A stretch of DNA of 64,000 nt from OMG group bacterium (GTDB taxonomy: Bacteria; Pseudomonadota; Gammaproteobacteria; Pseudomonadales; Azotimanducaceae), in assembly GCA_012267385.1 (NCBI GenBank), contig JAAXGW010000037.1, positions 1 through 64,000 of the forward strand. Direction: 5' to 3'. The notes beneath the pieces are model-generated. The model was not told the DNA's origin and did no database searches. It saw nothing but the letters and a program-made list of their open reading frames with translations. Positions 45,894 through 56,248 of this stretch are shown here, piece after piece. Numbering within the stretch: position 1 is the stretch's first letter; each line of letters begins with the position of its first letter. The translations under genes and the position numbers were made by a program.

Positions 45894-46784
45894 CTACAGC
45901 TTCTCTTTAGCTCTACGGGCGCGGCGGCGCGATGTCCCGTTTATTAACCGAGCGCGACGCCTTCGAACACGACGGGGTTTCGTCGGAGTTTCTTCAACGA
46001 CATCTTTATATACAGTAATAGTTCCATCGTAATCTTCTAATAACGCGGTGCAGCTTTCGACCCAATCGCCACAGTTGTAGTAGTCCACCTCTTCAATTCG
46101 ACGGTATTCGGCATGATGAATGTGGCCACAAACGACTCCGTCGTGCTTGTTGATTCGACACTCACGCGCCACGGCAGATTCAAAGTTACTCACGGAATTC
46201 ACCGCATTCTTTACCTTTTTCTTCGCCCAATCTGATAGCGACCAATATCCAAAACCGAATCGTTCACGCCACCAGTTCAACCACCGATTAATTACCAAAA
46301 GGATCGAATAGCCGATATCGCCCAACCTTGCAACCCACTTGTGGTGCAGGGTTACGACATCAAACTGATCACCATGTAGAACCAACAATCGACGCCCGTC
46401 TGCAGTTTCATGAACTACGTCGTCAACTAGTTTGAGATTCCCAATCATAAAAGTGGAATATCGGCGTAAGAACTCATCGTGGTTTCCTGTAACATAAACC
46501 ACTTCTGTTCCCGCTGCCATTTGGTTTAGTATTTCTACAATGACATTGGTGTGTGTCTGCGGCCAATACGAGCTGGACTTGAGCTGCCAACCGTCGATGA
46601 TGTCGCCGACAAGGTACAGTTGGTCGCAACTACGCGTCTGTAGGAACTGAAGCAAGCGTTCGGCTTGGCAACCTTTAGTACCTAAATGAGTGTCCGATAT
46701 GAAGATCGTCCGAAAGTGTTCAATGGGTCCCGCGACGTATTCCTCGGAGTCATCGCTATACGTGTGATTGTCTTGATCAGTCAC
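45894..46784 (-). CDS. LpxH-like calcineurin-type metallophosphatase
   Basis: The 296-residue enzyme has the metallophosphatase motif series SDTHLG, VGDIIDGWQ, VTGNHDEFLRR, VLHGDQFDVV and VCGHIHHAEYR. This is the UDP-2,3-diacylglucosamine pyrophosphatase/LpxH-like group, with the long insertion and very basic C terminus (RRVRRRRARLI) often seen in the version encoded beside GT4 glycosyltransferases. It may remove a phosphate or UMP from a lipid-linked sugar. It is the first gene of the three-gene unit, divergent from the PTPS gene. Confidence 0.87.
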   Translation of the reverse strand: MTDQDNHTYSDDSEEYVAGPIEHFRTIFISDTHLGTKGCQAERLLQFLQTRSCDQLYLVGDIIDGWQLKSSSYWPQTHTNVIVEILNQMAAGTEVVYVTGNHDEFLRRYSTFMIGNLKLVDDVVHETADGRRLLVLHGDQFDVVTLHHKWVARLGDIGYSILLVINRWLNWWRERFGFGYWSLSDWAKKKVKNAVNSVSNFESAVARECRINKHDGVVCGHIHHAEYRRIEEVDYYNCGDWVESCTALLEDYDGTITVYKDVVEETPTKPRRVRRRRARLINGTSRRRARRAKEKL

Positions 46785-47056
46785 GATTGTGTTCGATTGT
46801 GCTGGCAGTCCGTAAATTCCATTATACGTCTATCCATTTGCTACCTTTGTGTGTTATCCAACACTGACACTTCCCGTCCGAGATTAGTTCCTGTACATTC
46901 ACCATAATACCTCTTCAGACAAACGAAGCTTGAGTCAGACTGGAACGAAATGTCTTCAATAAACCAAAATATTCTGATACAACTCCCGATTCTTGCTAAG
47001 TCTGGTGCTCCCTTTCGCGATCATCAGCTATTGTTTAAAGATGCTCTTGATACGTA

Positions 47057-47554
47057 ATGTCGCAATCTCCCGCTAAACAAGTCTGGATCGAAATCCACAA
47101 GGAAGCTCATCACTTTTCGTGCGCTCATTTCACAATTTTTTCTGCAACAGAACGAGAAAACCTGCACGGACATAACTACTCGGTTCAAGCCCGAGCACAG
47201 TGTACGATCGCAGATACTGGACTGTGTTTCGACTACAACGAACTGAAAAAGATGATTGAAGACGTTTGTGATTCGTTGGATGAAACGACGTTGGTACCAG
47301 CACTCTCACCCTATGTTTCGATTAGACAGGAGGGAAACTATATCTGCGTGGATTTCGCGGACGAAACTATGAAGTTTTTACCTCGCGACGTGAAGGTGTT
47401 AGACGTCCGTAATGTGACCGTCGAAGAACTCGCAAACTGGTTTATGGTGAATCTGACTTCAACGCAAGAGTTTCAAATGTTGTCGATCGTTCGTTTTGAA
47501 GTATCTGTTTCGTCCGGCCCGAGCGAGTCTGCAACTGCTACATGGACACTATGA
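47057..47554 (+). CDS. 6-pyruvoyl-tetrahydropterin synthase family protein (PTPS/QueD)
   Basis: The 165-residue protein shows the zinc-binding histidines in HHFSCAHF and ENLHGHNY, the family's usual three-histidine site. The late VRNVTVEELANWF carries the conserved glutamate region. PTPS enzymes act on 7,8-dihydroneopterin triphosphate to give pyruvoyl-tetrahydropterin or carboxy-tetrahydropterin (queuosine branch). The next gene is a short-chain dehydrogenase, then a YhhQ-type transporter, so either a biopterin-like or a queuosine role is possible. The gene ends inside the following gene's start (13-base overlap). Confidence 0.85.
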   Translation: MSQSPAKQVWIEIHKEAHHFSCAHFTIFSATERENLHGHNYSVQARAQCTIADTGLCFDYNELKKMIEDVCDSLDETTLVPALSPYVSIRQEGNYICVDFADETMKFLPRDVKVLDVRNVTVEELANWFMVNLTSTQEFQMLSIVRFEVSVSSGPSESATATWTL

Positions 47555-48252
47555 AGCTTGCCATAATAACAGGTGCGAGCTCCGGAATTGGTTTAGCAAC
47601 CGCCCAACTGTTTGTCGATCGACAGTACGAAGTAATTAATCTCTCACGCCGTCCGTGTCCGGATTCGCGCGTAACGAGTGTAAAGATTGATCTCTCCTCG
47701 GCGATACTTGCAACGAAATTAAAACGAACGTTGATGGCACAATTAAATCTCAGTGCTCCCACGGAAATCCATCTGATACACAACGCCGCGAAACTGCAAA
47801 GTGACTCAGCGGTTAATACTGAAGACGGTACCCTGCATGAAGTCATGCAGGTAAACGTCCTTGCCCCCAACACACTTAATCGACTTCTCATTCCCTACAT
47901 GGCTGCGGGATCTAGTATTGTTTTGGTTGGGTCCACGCTAGCAGAAAAAGCAGTAGCAAACGTGTTTTCGTACGTAGCTTCAAAACATGCTCTGGTCGGT
48001 ATGACGCGCGCGTTGTGCCAAGATCTCGCTGGGAGAGACGTGCATGTGAGTTGCATCTGCCCGGGCTTTACGGATACGGAAATGTTGCGTTCCCGCGTCC
48101 CTGAAGAGCATCTGGATGATGTAGCGCAGTTGTCCACTTTTCACCGCATTATTCAACCAGAGGAGATAGCTCAAACTATTTTCTGGGCTACACAGAATCC
48201 AGTCATCAACGGAAGCGTGATTCACGCAAATTTAGGACAGAAGGAGAGTTAG
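47542..48252 (+). CDS. Short-chain dehydrogenase/reductase (SDR)
   Basis: The 236-residue classical SDR has the NAD(P) loop TGASSGIG at its N terminus, HNAAKL for the NAG motif, VLVGS before the catalytic serine, and YVASKHALVGM with Y-x3-K. The arginines in LSRRP after strand 2 suggest NADPH. The overlap with the PTPS gene suggests a sepiapterin-reductase-like step in pterin synthesis, but this is inferred from position only. Confidence 0.85.
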   Translation: MDTMKLAIITGASSGIGLATAQLFVDRQYEVINLSRRPCPDSRVTSVKIDLSSAILATKLKRTLMAQLNLSAPTEIHLIHNAAKLQSDSAVNTEDGTLHEVMQVNVLAPNTLNRLLIPYMAAGSSIVLVGSTLAEKAVANVFSYVASKHALVGMTRALCQDLAGRDVHVSCICPGFTDTEMLRSRVPEEHLDDVAQLSTFHRIIQPEEIAQTIFWATQNPVINGSVIHANLGQKES

Positions 48253-48256
48253 CTTT

Positions 48257-49063
48257 ATGCGCCAAGAAGAAATCTATCAAGTACGAAGACAACGCGTCTT
48301 TCTTGTTCTTTCGGGAATCTTCTTAGGCTCGCTTGCGATGCTCAACATCGTCGGCATTACCCGATTTTTGAACCTCTCGTTTACAGTCTTCGGTTTAAAC
48401 ATCCCAGTCAAACTTGCCGTTGGCGTCCTGCCTTATCCGGTTACCTTTTTGTGCACCGATTTAATTAGCGAGCTTTACGGTCGAAAACGTGCAGCTGATA
48501 TGGTTTGGGTCGGGTTTTTGGTTAATGTCTGGGTGGTGTTTATCCTGTGGCTCGGCGGGGTTTTGCCCGGAGAGAGTACCGAAGTCGCTATGGACGCTGC
48601 AGGACGTAGGCCGTTATTCTTTGAAATTCAGGAATATGCCTTTCTAATCGTTGGTGGCTCTATGGTCGCTTACCTGTGCGCCCAATTTTGCGATGTCCAT
48701 CTTTTTCACTTTTGGAAAAGACTAACAAAGGGTAAACACCTTTGGTTAAGGAACAATGGTTCGACTTTAGTCAGTCAACTAATTGATACTGTTGCCGTGA
48801 TATTGATAGCACATTATTTCTCGAAGAACGGACTGCCGATGGAACCAGACAAAGCGGTATGGGTACAGTTGATTGTGCTGATCGCATCGGGTTATGTATT
48901 CAAACTATTGGTCGCGTTGGTCGATACTGGTCCTGCGTACTTAGCGGTGAAGTTATTAAGACCTTATCTAGGTCTCAAACAATACGAAGAAGTCTATTCC
49001 AAGGAATTTAGTGATTCCTCCGACACTACACCACTATCCGACGAACAACCAACGAGCACCTGA
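48257..49063 (+). CDS. YhhQ-type queuosine precursor transporter (VUT family)
   Basis: The 268-residue membrane protein carries the VUT/YhhQ pattern: FLGSLAMLNIVGITRFLNLS, LPYPVTFLCTDLISELYG and, later, LRNNGSTLVSQLIDTVAVIL. Family members import 7-cyano-7-deazaguanine or 7-aminomethyl-7-deazaguanine. The gene begins four bases after the SDR stop and ends a PTPS-SDR-YhhQ operon, which points to queuosine salvage or a related pterin/deazaguanine function. Confidence 0.88.
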   Translation: MRQEEIYQVRRQRVFLVLSGIFLGSLAMLNIVGITRFLNLSFTVFGLNIPVKLAVGVLPYPVTFLCTDLISELYGRKRAADMVWVGFLVNVWVVFILWLGGVLPGESTEVAMDAAGRRPLFFEIQEYAFLIVGGSMVAYLCAQFCDVHLFHFWKRLTKGKHLWLRNNGSTLVSQLIDTVAVILIAHYFSKNGLPMEPDKAVWVQLIVLIASGYVFKLLVALVDTGPAYLAVKLLRPYLGLKQYEEVYSKEFSDSSDTTPLSDEQPTST

Positions 49064-49124
49064 TCAAGACACATCGACGTTTCGGCACGATACTTGCTTA
49101 GCGTATAAGACTCAATACTCTAAA

Positions 49125-49178
49125 GCACCGGGATGTCAGTACACAATCTCCTCTTTCGCTTTCCTCACGTCCCGGTGC
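49125..49178 (+). repeat. Long stem-loop ahead of the ABC/M1-like array
   Basis: GCACCGGGATGT (49125-49136) pairs with ACGTCCCGGTGC (49167-49178) over 12 positions with one G-T wobble, leaving a 30-base pyrimidine-rich loop. It lies between yhhQ and the first array gene, with no T-tract but a C/T-rich tail. It may end the upstream operon or be a leader structure of the array. Confidence 0.6.
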
Positions 49179-49231
49179 CCTTCCCTTTCCGCGCTTGTTT
49201 GTCATAATAACTCACTCATCTGAGCACTTTT

Positions 49232-49238
49232 AGGGGGA
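49232..49238 (+). promoter_or_regulatory. Shine-Dalgarno deciding a TTG start
   Basis: AGGGGGA lies seven bases before TTG at 49246. It supports that start and therefore a N terminus homologous to the other array members. Confidence 0.65.
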
Positions 49239-49245
49239 CCACGCT

Positions 49246-52200
49246 TTGAATCTTCGCACCATTTGGGTTCTAGCTCATGCAGAGATGCGTTCTTGCCGCA
49301 GACTGGCGCGTACATGGGTCTTTATCTGTCTCGCGTTACTGTTATGCCTTCTTGCTTGTGTACACCACTGAGGTTAGCAATGCCGTACAAGATTACTACC
49401 CGTCAGCACCTTCTGGTTGGATTCACGGGACAATTGCCCCACAATACACCGTCAACGACTTAGTCTTCAACTTTGGAGCTGTTTTCGTCATCGGAATCAT
49501 ATTCCTTTGTTTCGACATTCGTGCACGTGACGTTCAAAACAACATCAGTGAAGTCATCGACTCGATGCCAGCGAACAACGTGGAAGTCACAGTGGGTCGA
49601 ATGGTGGGAATACTTCTCTTGGTATTAATTCCCATGACGATTTTTCTCGGGGGGATCACTTTCTACGAAGTACTAGCACACTACCTTGAAATCCCGTATC
49701 GGTATGGTCTGTTGACGGTCACGAGCGCGTGGGGTTCAATTGTTGAAATGATGACTTTTTTGCTGCTCTTTGGAAGCGTCGTAGCCTTCTTAGCCGTGTT
49801 ATTGCGGAATCGACTTATAGTCGCATTACTCTCACTGGGTTTACTGATCGGTTTAGTGGCACTTTCCAACCAGCCTTTTCTCCAACTAGAGCAAGCATCA
49901 ATTCACTCAGATTTCGTTTCAGAATCTTTTTCAGCTGTCAGCTTCGTGATTCATCTGGCAATGCTTCTGTTGTCTATTGCGTTTATAACATTCGCTTCGT
50001 CCATACTGCCGCGAACTCAACCACAACGACAACTCATTGGTGTAGGGGGTGGTGTTTGCCTCCTAGCAGGAATTATGAGTATCACTGGTGTAATGTCATC
50101 AAACGACAAATCCAATAGTCTCAGACAGGAGTGGAGAACTGCACACGATTCACAAGATATCAAGGCGTTCCCCGACATCCAACATCTTGAAGGATCTATA
50201 AGGCTCTGGCCCAATGACAAACTTCAATTTGATCTAACGCTTACAGCACTTACTCCTGTATCGAATCCCACGGATTCGGTGGTATTTTCACTCAATCCTG
50301 GCTACACCATCGAGAATGTATATATCGATGGCAACGAATTGGATTTGGACTTGGAGGAATACTCGTTCGAACAAGGATTACTCAAAGTCTCTGCATCAAA
50401 ATGGACCGATGACGAACATCAATTTCGCATAGAAGCCCAGGGAACGCCTGACGAACGCTTCGCTTACTTGGACGAAGCGAGAGAACTTTCAAAGACTCCA
50501 TCCCCTTGGCTTCCACGATTCGGCACCAAAAACTACATTTTCCATTCAGATTTTGTCGCGTTAATGCCGAGTATTAAATGGTATCCGACATCTGGCTCGG
50601 CGACGCACGAGGATCTGTTGGAAAATCGTCCACGAGATGTTTTCACAACAGATATAACTGTTTCTGTACCCCAGCTATGGAAGATAGCAATGGCTGGAAG
50701 CCGTGCAATGGAGACGCGTGAATGGCGGGGCAAAGGAAAGCTACACACCGTTTACAGATTTACATCACAAGCACCAGTACCGGAGTTGGCGTTAATTAGC
50801 TCGAAGTTCGATCAACGCGGAACGACGATTGAGGGAATTCGATTTGAACTCCTCTTCAGCAAAAAACATACTAAAAACTTAGACGTATTAGCGCCCTATG
50901 CGAAAGACTTTGAAGATTGGGCGACTAAACATATCAGGCGTGCGCGAGAACTGTCTCTTGAGTATCCGTACAAGTCGTTTTACATCGTTGAAATACCGAG
51001 CACGCTAAGAATCTACGGTGGTGGCTGGCGTATGGATTCCGTGTTGCAACCACCTGGAATGATGCTAGTGCGTGAAACGACGTTCCCAACCGCGAGATTT
51101 GAAACCGTAGTAGGGGAACAAGATCTAAGTTGGGAGGTATCCGAAACGTTTGCACGAAATATGGTAGTTAGCTACTTTACCAACAACTTGCAGGGCGGTA
51201 GCCCTTTCGCTGGTATCTCACGCAACTTTGTAAATCATCAGAGTTCACCTACCGGGCGCGGTAGCACCACGATCAATTACTTGGTGGAGCAACTATCAAC
51301 TCAATTGATTATGCAAGAGGAGAGTTTATTTATTCCGAGCTTATGGGAATTCGGTGTGGAGCCCGCAGAGGCGGACCTGTTTGATATGCTTTACGCCGAC
51401 CCAGAACGCGGTGCAACAAGACGACGACTTGATCTTCTTCGTACACCCTCTACCTGGGAAACGATTGAACAAACTCCACTATTTGCCTTAGATTATCAAT
51501 CTGAGCCGATTCTTTCCTTTCGCGCACTTCTATCAAAATCCTACGCGATCGCTGAAAGTATGATCGAGTATTACGGCGCGGAAAAAGTGTCAGCTGTTCT
51601 GCAGCACCTGACCAGTATTTACGCAGGGGGTTATTACACGTTGGAAGACTTCATTGAAGTTGCGGCGAAGAGTGATATCGACCTGAACGATTGGGTACTT
51701 GACTGGCTTGAGGGCACCTCACTGCCAGGCTTTGTCGTAGCCGATGTTAGAGTCACAAAACTTACGACAGAAGCGACCAGCCCTTATCAGACCACGTTTG
51801 TTATTCACAACGCCGAACCAGTCGCTGGATTCGTCGAAGTGAGTTCGCTTCGAAACGGTGTACGTCTGCCAGACCCGATTTTTCTGCATGGATACGAATC
51901 GGTCGAAGTCGCTATTCAAACACATGAACCGCTCCGCGAGATATTGATTAAACCAAACTTCGCACAAAACCGCGAACGCTTTCCGATACGGCTGCCTGAA
52001 TACGACGGGAAGTCTGTCTCAGAAAATCCAACGAAACCACTTGTTTCCAAGGTGGAATGGTTGCCACAGGATAGTACAGCGATTGTTGTCGATGATCTTG
52101 ATCCTGGGTTTAGCATCGTCGGTGAACAGCAAAAGAGAAAGGAGGGTTTCAATTTTCCAGGGATCGAAATCGGACCAAATAGCGAGGAAGCTTTGGATCA

Positions 52201-52699
52201 AGGATTACCGGTTCGTGCGACATCCCTTGTTGGGGAATGGGAACGGAAGAGCGATCCGTACAGTTACAGCTTTGGTCGATACCGTCGCACACTTGCATTG
52301 ATTGCGAGGGGAAACCAGAACACGTACGCGAACTTTGCTGCTGAGTTACCGCGCTCAGGGACTTGGCAGTTAGAGTACTTCGTACCCGGTAGAGTCACTC
52401 ACGTACAACCTTATGACTTTGTTAGAAATTCAAGATCTCTTTCTTTCGGAAGTGTTTTGGACAATCCTCGAGCGAATCCAAACAATCCCGAAGAACACTA
52501 TACCCTACAAGTCAACGACGGGCAAACTACGTGGGACGAACAGTTTGACATTGCAAATGCTACGTATGGTTGGAACACAGTGAACACTTTCGACCTTTCA
52601 TCGGAAACAGTGGAAGTTCTTGTCAGCGACTTTGCCGGTCGCGCCGATGTCATTGTCTACGCCGATGCCATCCGTTGGACTCCAGTAGACTCTGATTGA
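49246..52699 (+). CDS. ABC-2 permease / M1-like / golvesin-like fusion, array copy 1 (one frameshift)
   Basis: From the TTG start the frame reads LNLRTIWVLAHAEMRSCRRL, matching the N termini of copies 2-4, then hits a TGA near 49370. Removing one C from the CC at 49347-49348 restores a single frame to 52699. The combined protein (about 1,150 residues) has about eight helices with FVIGIIFLCFDIRARDVQNN in the ABC-2 part. An M1-peptidase-like ectodomain follows (SVVFSLNPGYTIENVYIDG in shorter pieces, PGMMLVRETTFPT after YGGGWRMD), ending in LNDWVLDWLEGTSLPGFVV. The C-terminal beta domain has IVVDDLDPGFSIVG and YADAIRWTPV. No HExxH is present. Whether the frameshift is real is open. Confidence 0.82.
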
Positions 52700-52726
52700 T
52701 AAATAACTGAAGGAGACGCCTACCAA

Positions 52727-55700
52727 GTGTTGAACATACGCACACTTTTAACGCTAGCCGTCGCCGAGATGCGATCTTGTCGTCGTCTCGCCCGAACCTG
52801 GGTGTTTATAGTTGTTGCATTGCTGTTTTGTACCGGTTGGTACATAGATATGGTTGATACCTCTAGATGGCCCTCACCACCTTATGGATTCTTTGGCGGT
52901 CGCGACGTGACTGCTAAGTACACGATCTCGAATCTGATGAACGGTTTTGTCGCAATATTTTCAATTGGGATCATTTTCTTAGCGTTCGATATCCGAGCTC
53001 GCGATGTACAAAATCGAATCTCAGACGCGATCGATTCACGACCTATGTCCAACGTTGAAATTATTTTCGGACGCCTCGCTGGAATTTACCTACTCCTTGC
53101 CATTCCTTGCTTGGTCTTTCTAGCTCTATTAACAGGTTATGAATCAATTTCTGGTCTGTTTGAATCTCGCTTCCGATTAGGTCTACAACCACTTTCGGTG
53201 CTGTCGCTTATTGCATGGAATTTAATACCAAATTTATTGTTCTATAGTGCACTTGTCGTTTGCCTTTCGGTCCTTGTACGGTTTCGACTGCTGGCAGCAG
53301 TGATCGCCCTCGGAGTTCTAATCTTTTTTTTCTGGATTAACAATTACATCCCTGTGCGATTTCAAGAAAGTTTCGCTCAGTTTCTAGGTAGTACGATAGT
53401 TCCTTCAGATCTTGCACCGACATTCGTTTCACCCGAAATTCTCGGAAACAGGTGTGGAGTGATATTTGTTTCAATTGCCTTCCTGTTGTTTGCGGCGAGT
53501 GTGCTCCATAGAACAGAAACAAGACGCGTGTTGAATACGACACTCGGCGTCGTGGCTGTCAGTATTGCGACCATCGTTTATTTCAGTTTATTCACCGCGA
53601 TAAACAACACTGAGAACGACAAGGAAGAATGGGTTAACGCGCACCAGCATCAAAGTCCCGAATCTTTCCCAGACGTTCACCATTTACAGGGATCAGTCGA
53701 GCTAAGGCCCGGAAACTATATTTCGCTGGATATCACGCTTACGGTAACCAAACCGAAAGCGAACAGTACCGATTCGGTGGTCTTTTCTCTAAATCCAGAT
53801 TACAAGATTCAAAAACTCTATATCAACGGTGGAGAAACTACAAAGTACGGTTTTGAACACGGCCTCTTGTCACTACCGTCAGAGCTCATGTCCGATGCTA
53901 TTAATGAAGTGCGGTTACAAGCTAAAGGGAAACCGGATGACCGTTTCGCGTATCTCGACCAGGCTCGAGACTTTCAAAATCTCACGTACCGGAGTGTCCG
54001 ACAACTTGGTTTACGCAACTCTATTTTTAATAGGGATTATGTCGCACTGATGCCGGGTATCGCTTGGTATCCTGTTTCGGGTGCTGCTATCGGTCGAGAT
54101 CAAATTGAATCGCGACCCGTGGATGTCTTTACCACTGACCTGAAGGTTATCGTACCACAAAAGTGGCAAGTAGCGACGGTTGGCCAGCGTATAGAAGAAG
54201 AAGACCAGAAACGAAACATCTTTCGATTTAGGAGTGGTGCTCCGGTTCCGGAAATCGCTCTGTTAGCTTCAAGCTTCGATCAACGTAGTAAGACAATAGA
54301 AGGAATTGATTTCGAAATTTTGTTTAGTAGAAAACACCTCCACAACCTAAACACCCTCTCAGTCGTAGAAGAGCACATTCAAGAGTGGGTCGCCGAACGA
54401 ATTAAGAATGCGCGCGCGGTGTCTCTGGATTATCCCTACAACGTTTTCTATGTAGTCGAAGTTCCAAGCAATTTGCGAATCTACGGCGGTGGATGGCGTA
54501 TGGACACGGTGTTACAGCCTCCCGGGATGATGCTTGTTCGAGAATCGTCGTTCCCTACCGAAGAGTTTAAAAACGTTATTGTCCGAACACAAAATTGGGG
54601 CTGGCAATCAGAGGAGAGTCAAGACAATTACACTTTCGACGAACTACTAAGATATTTCACTAATGACCTGCAAGGAGGCAGCCCGTTCACGGGTATTGCA
54701 CGCAATTTTGTTTCACACCAACTCTCCACCACCGAACGAGGTGCAACAGTATTACGGTACTTGATAGATAAACTGTCAAACCAGCTCGTTACACAAACCG
54801 AAAGTGAGTCTATGATCGCTATAACGGAATATGGATCTTATATTCCATATGTCGGAATTGATCGGACCGATGTCTATCGCGAGATCAATCGGGCAACCGA
54901 AATCCGACAGCGAATTTCTACTTTGCCTTCAACATGGGAACTCATGGATCACGTCGCATTACTTGATCTTGATTTCAATGCAAATCCAATATCTTCTTAT
55001 CGAGTGCTTCTCACAAAAGGACATGCTCTCGCAGAATCGATGATCCTTCAATTTGGACCTGAAAAAATTGGTGCGTTCTTGAAGCAACTTCTTAGCAACT
55101 TTCGAGAACAGAGTATGACCATCGAAGACTTTCTGAACGTAGCGACCGAAGTGGGATTAGACTTCGAAGAATGGGTACTCCCTTGGTTAACAGACTCGGC
55201 CTTACCCGGTTATCGTGTCGAACCTGCTTCCATCTCAAAGATAGATTCGACAGAATTCGGTGATATTGAATACCAAACGACTTTTGTTCTTCGTAACGCC
55301 GAACCAATACCTGGATTTGTCCGAGTGATATGGTCGGACATCAAAGAGAGATCCGAGCGATGGGCATGGGGATACCAAGAAGATGAACTTTCAAGCTCTG
55401 ATCCGGTGTTTGTTCTTGGTCACGAGTCTAAACGCATCTCCATTAGGTCAACTCGACCCACGAGATCGATATGGATTGAGCCCTTCCTAGCTCACAACCG
55501 CGCACAATTTGAAGTACTAGTACCAGAGTTTGACGAGAATACTTTACCCCTGAGTTCCCCGCTCCCTTTTGTAGCTGAAGTAGACTGGCAACCGATAGAT
55601 ACTGGGGCAATTATCGTTGATGACCTTGATCCAAATTTCAGCATTGTTACACGGACTGAAAGTTCAGGTACATATACCTTGGTCGATGCAAATTCTTCTG

Positions 55701-56221
55701 GTTCTCTTTCGCCCGACGAATATGACCTAGGGCTTAGAATGGATACGTATCCGCGACCTGGGGAATGGACGAGAATGTATGACTCGTCGAGCTACGGACA
55801 CTATCGTCGATCATTTGCTAGAACTGCTCGCGGGGACCAGACTTCAGCGGCAAGATTTTTGGCAAGTCTACCACATGAGGGACAGTGGAGGTTGGAGTTC
55901 TACGTGCCCAAACCAGTCTTTCGACCAAGGGGCTACGGTGAAATCTCTGCCGGTTTTGGTAGAAGCATCCATGGTGAGATTCGACACCGTCGTGCGGATT
56001 CCAATTCACCCGACGAACATTACACCTTGCACATTCGAAATGGTAATTCTGACCAAATTGAAAAATTTGACATAGGGAACGCCAAAATTGGTTGGAACGA
56101 GGTTGGACAGTTTGAGATCGGATCAACCAAGGTTGAAGTGTTACTGAGCGATTGGGCAGGACACAAAGACATTATGGTTTTTGCTGATGCAATCCGTTGG
56201 ACTCCAGTCAAAACTGATTGA
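52727..56221 (+). CDS. ABC-2 permease / M1-like / golvesin-like fusion, array copy 2 (intact)
   Basis: This is the reference copy, 1,164 residues without interruption. Residues 1-25 hold the array signature LTLAVAEMRSCRRLARTW. About eight helices follow to residue 305, with IGIIFLAFDIRARDVQNRIS (about 75-95) resembling ABC-2 membrane subunits. Residues about 315-870 resemble M1 aminopeptidases: an N-terminal beta part (TDSVVFSLNPDYKIQKLYI), LRIYGGGWRMDTVLQPPGMM near 584 in the GAMEN position, and FEEWVLPWLTDSALPGYRV near 808. The HExxH zinc site is absent; the aligned stretch reads YFTNDLQGGSPFTGIARNF. Residues about 955-1164 are a golvesin/xanthan-lyase-like beta domain (IIVDDLDPNFSIV ... 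FADAIRWTPV). GTG start, 27 bases after copy 1. Confidence 0.85.
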   Translation: MLNIRTLLTLAVAEMRSCRRLARTWVFIVVALLFCTGWYIDMVDTSRWPSPPYGFFGGRDVTAKYTISNLMNGFVAIFSIGIIFLAFDIRARDVQNRISDAIDSRPMSNVEIIFGRLAGIYLLLAIPCLVFLALLTGYESISGLFESRFRLGLQPLSVLSLIAWNLIPNLLFYSALVVCLSVLVRFRLLAAVIALGVLIFFFWINNYIPVRFQESFAQFLGSTIVPSDLAPTFVSPEILGNRCGVIFVSIAFLLFAASVLHRTETRRVLNTTLGVVAVSIATIVYFSLFTAINNTENDKEEWVNAHQHQSPESFPDVHHLQGSVELRPGNYISLDITLTVTKPKANSTDSVVFSLNPDYKIQKLYINGGETTKYGFEHGLLSLPSELMSDAINEVRLQAKGKPDDRFAYLDQARDFQNLTYRSVRQLGLRNSIFNRDYVALMPGIAWYPVSGAAIGRDQIESRPVDVFTTDLKVIVPQKWQVATVGQRIEEEDQKRNIFRFRSGAPVPEIALLASSFDQRSKTIEGIDFEILFSRKHLHNLNTLSVVEEHIQEWVAERIKNARAVSLDYPYNVFYVVEVPSNLRIYGGGWRMDTVLQPPGMMLVRESSFPTEEFKNVIVRTQNWGWQSEESQDNYTFDELLRYFTNDLQGGSPFTGIARNFVSHQLSTTERGATVLRYLIDKLSNQLVTQTESESMIAITEYGSYIPYVGIDRTDVYREINRATEIRQRISTLPSTWELMDHVALLDLDFNANPISSYRVLLTKGHALAESMILQFGPEKIGAFLKQLLSNFREQSMTIEDFLNVATEVGLDFEEWVLPWLTDSALPGYRVEPASISKIDSTEFGDIEYQTTFVLRNAEPIPGFVRVIWSDIKERSERWAWGYQEDELSSSDPVFVLGHESKRISIRSTRPTRSIWIEPFLAHNRAQFEVLVPEFDENTLPLSSPLPFVAEVDWQPIDTGAIIVDDLDPNFSIVTRTESSGTYTLVDANSSGSLSPDEYDLGLRMDTYPRPGEWTRMYDSSSYGHYRRSFARTARGDQTSAARFLASLPHEGQWRLEFYVPKPVFRPRGYGEISAGFGRSIHGEIRHRRADSNSPDEHYTLHIRNGNSDQIEKFDIGNAKIGWNEVGQFEIGSTKVEVLLSDWAGHKDIMVFADAIRWTPVKTD

Positions 56222-56248
56222 AGCTAGTGGTAAAGGGATGAATATCTA

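Noticed and set aside
46785-47056. PreQ1 riboswitch ahead of the PTPS-SDR-YhhQ operon.
   Set aside because: The short conserved preQ1-I core and its A-rich tail were not found in this region.
49277-49370. Reading the first array gene as starting at the ATG at 49277.
   Set aside because: That frame gives an N terminus unrelated to copies 2-4, while the TTG frame with a Shine-Dalgarno matches them and joins after one base is removed.
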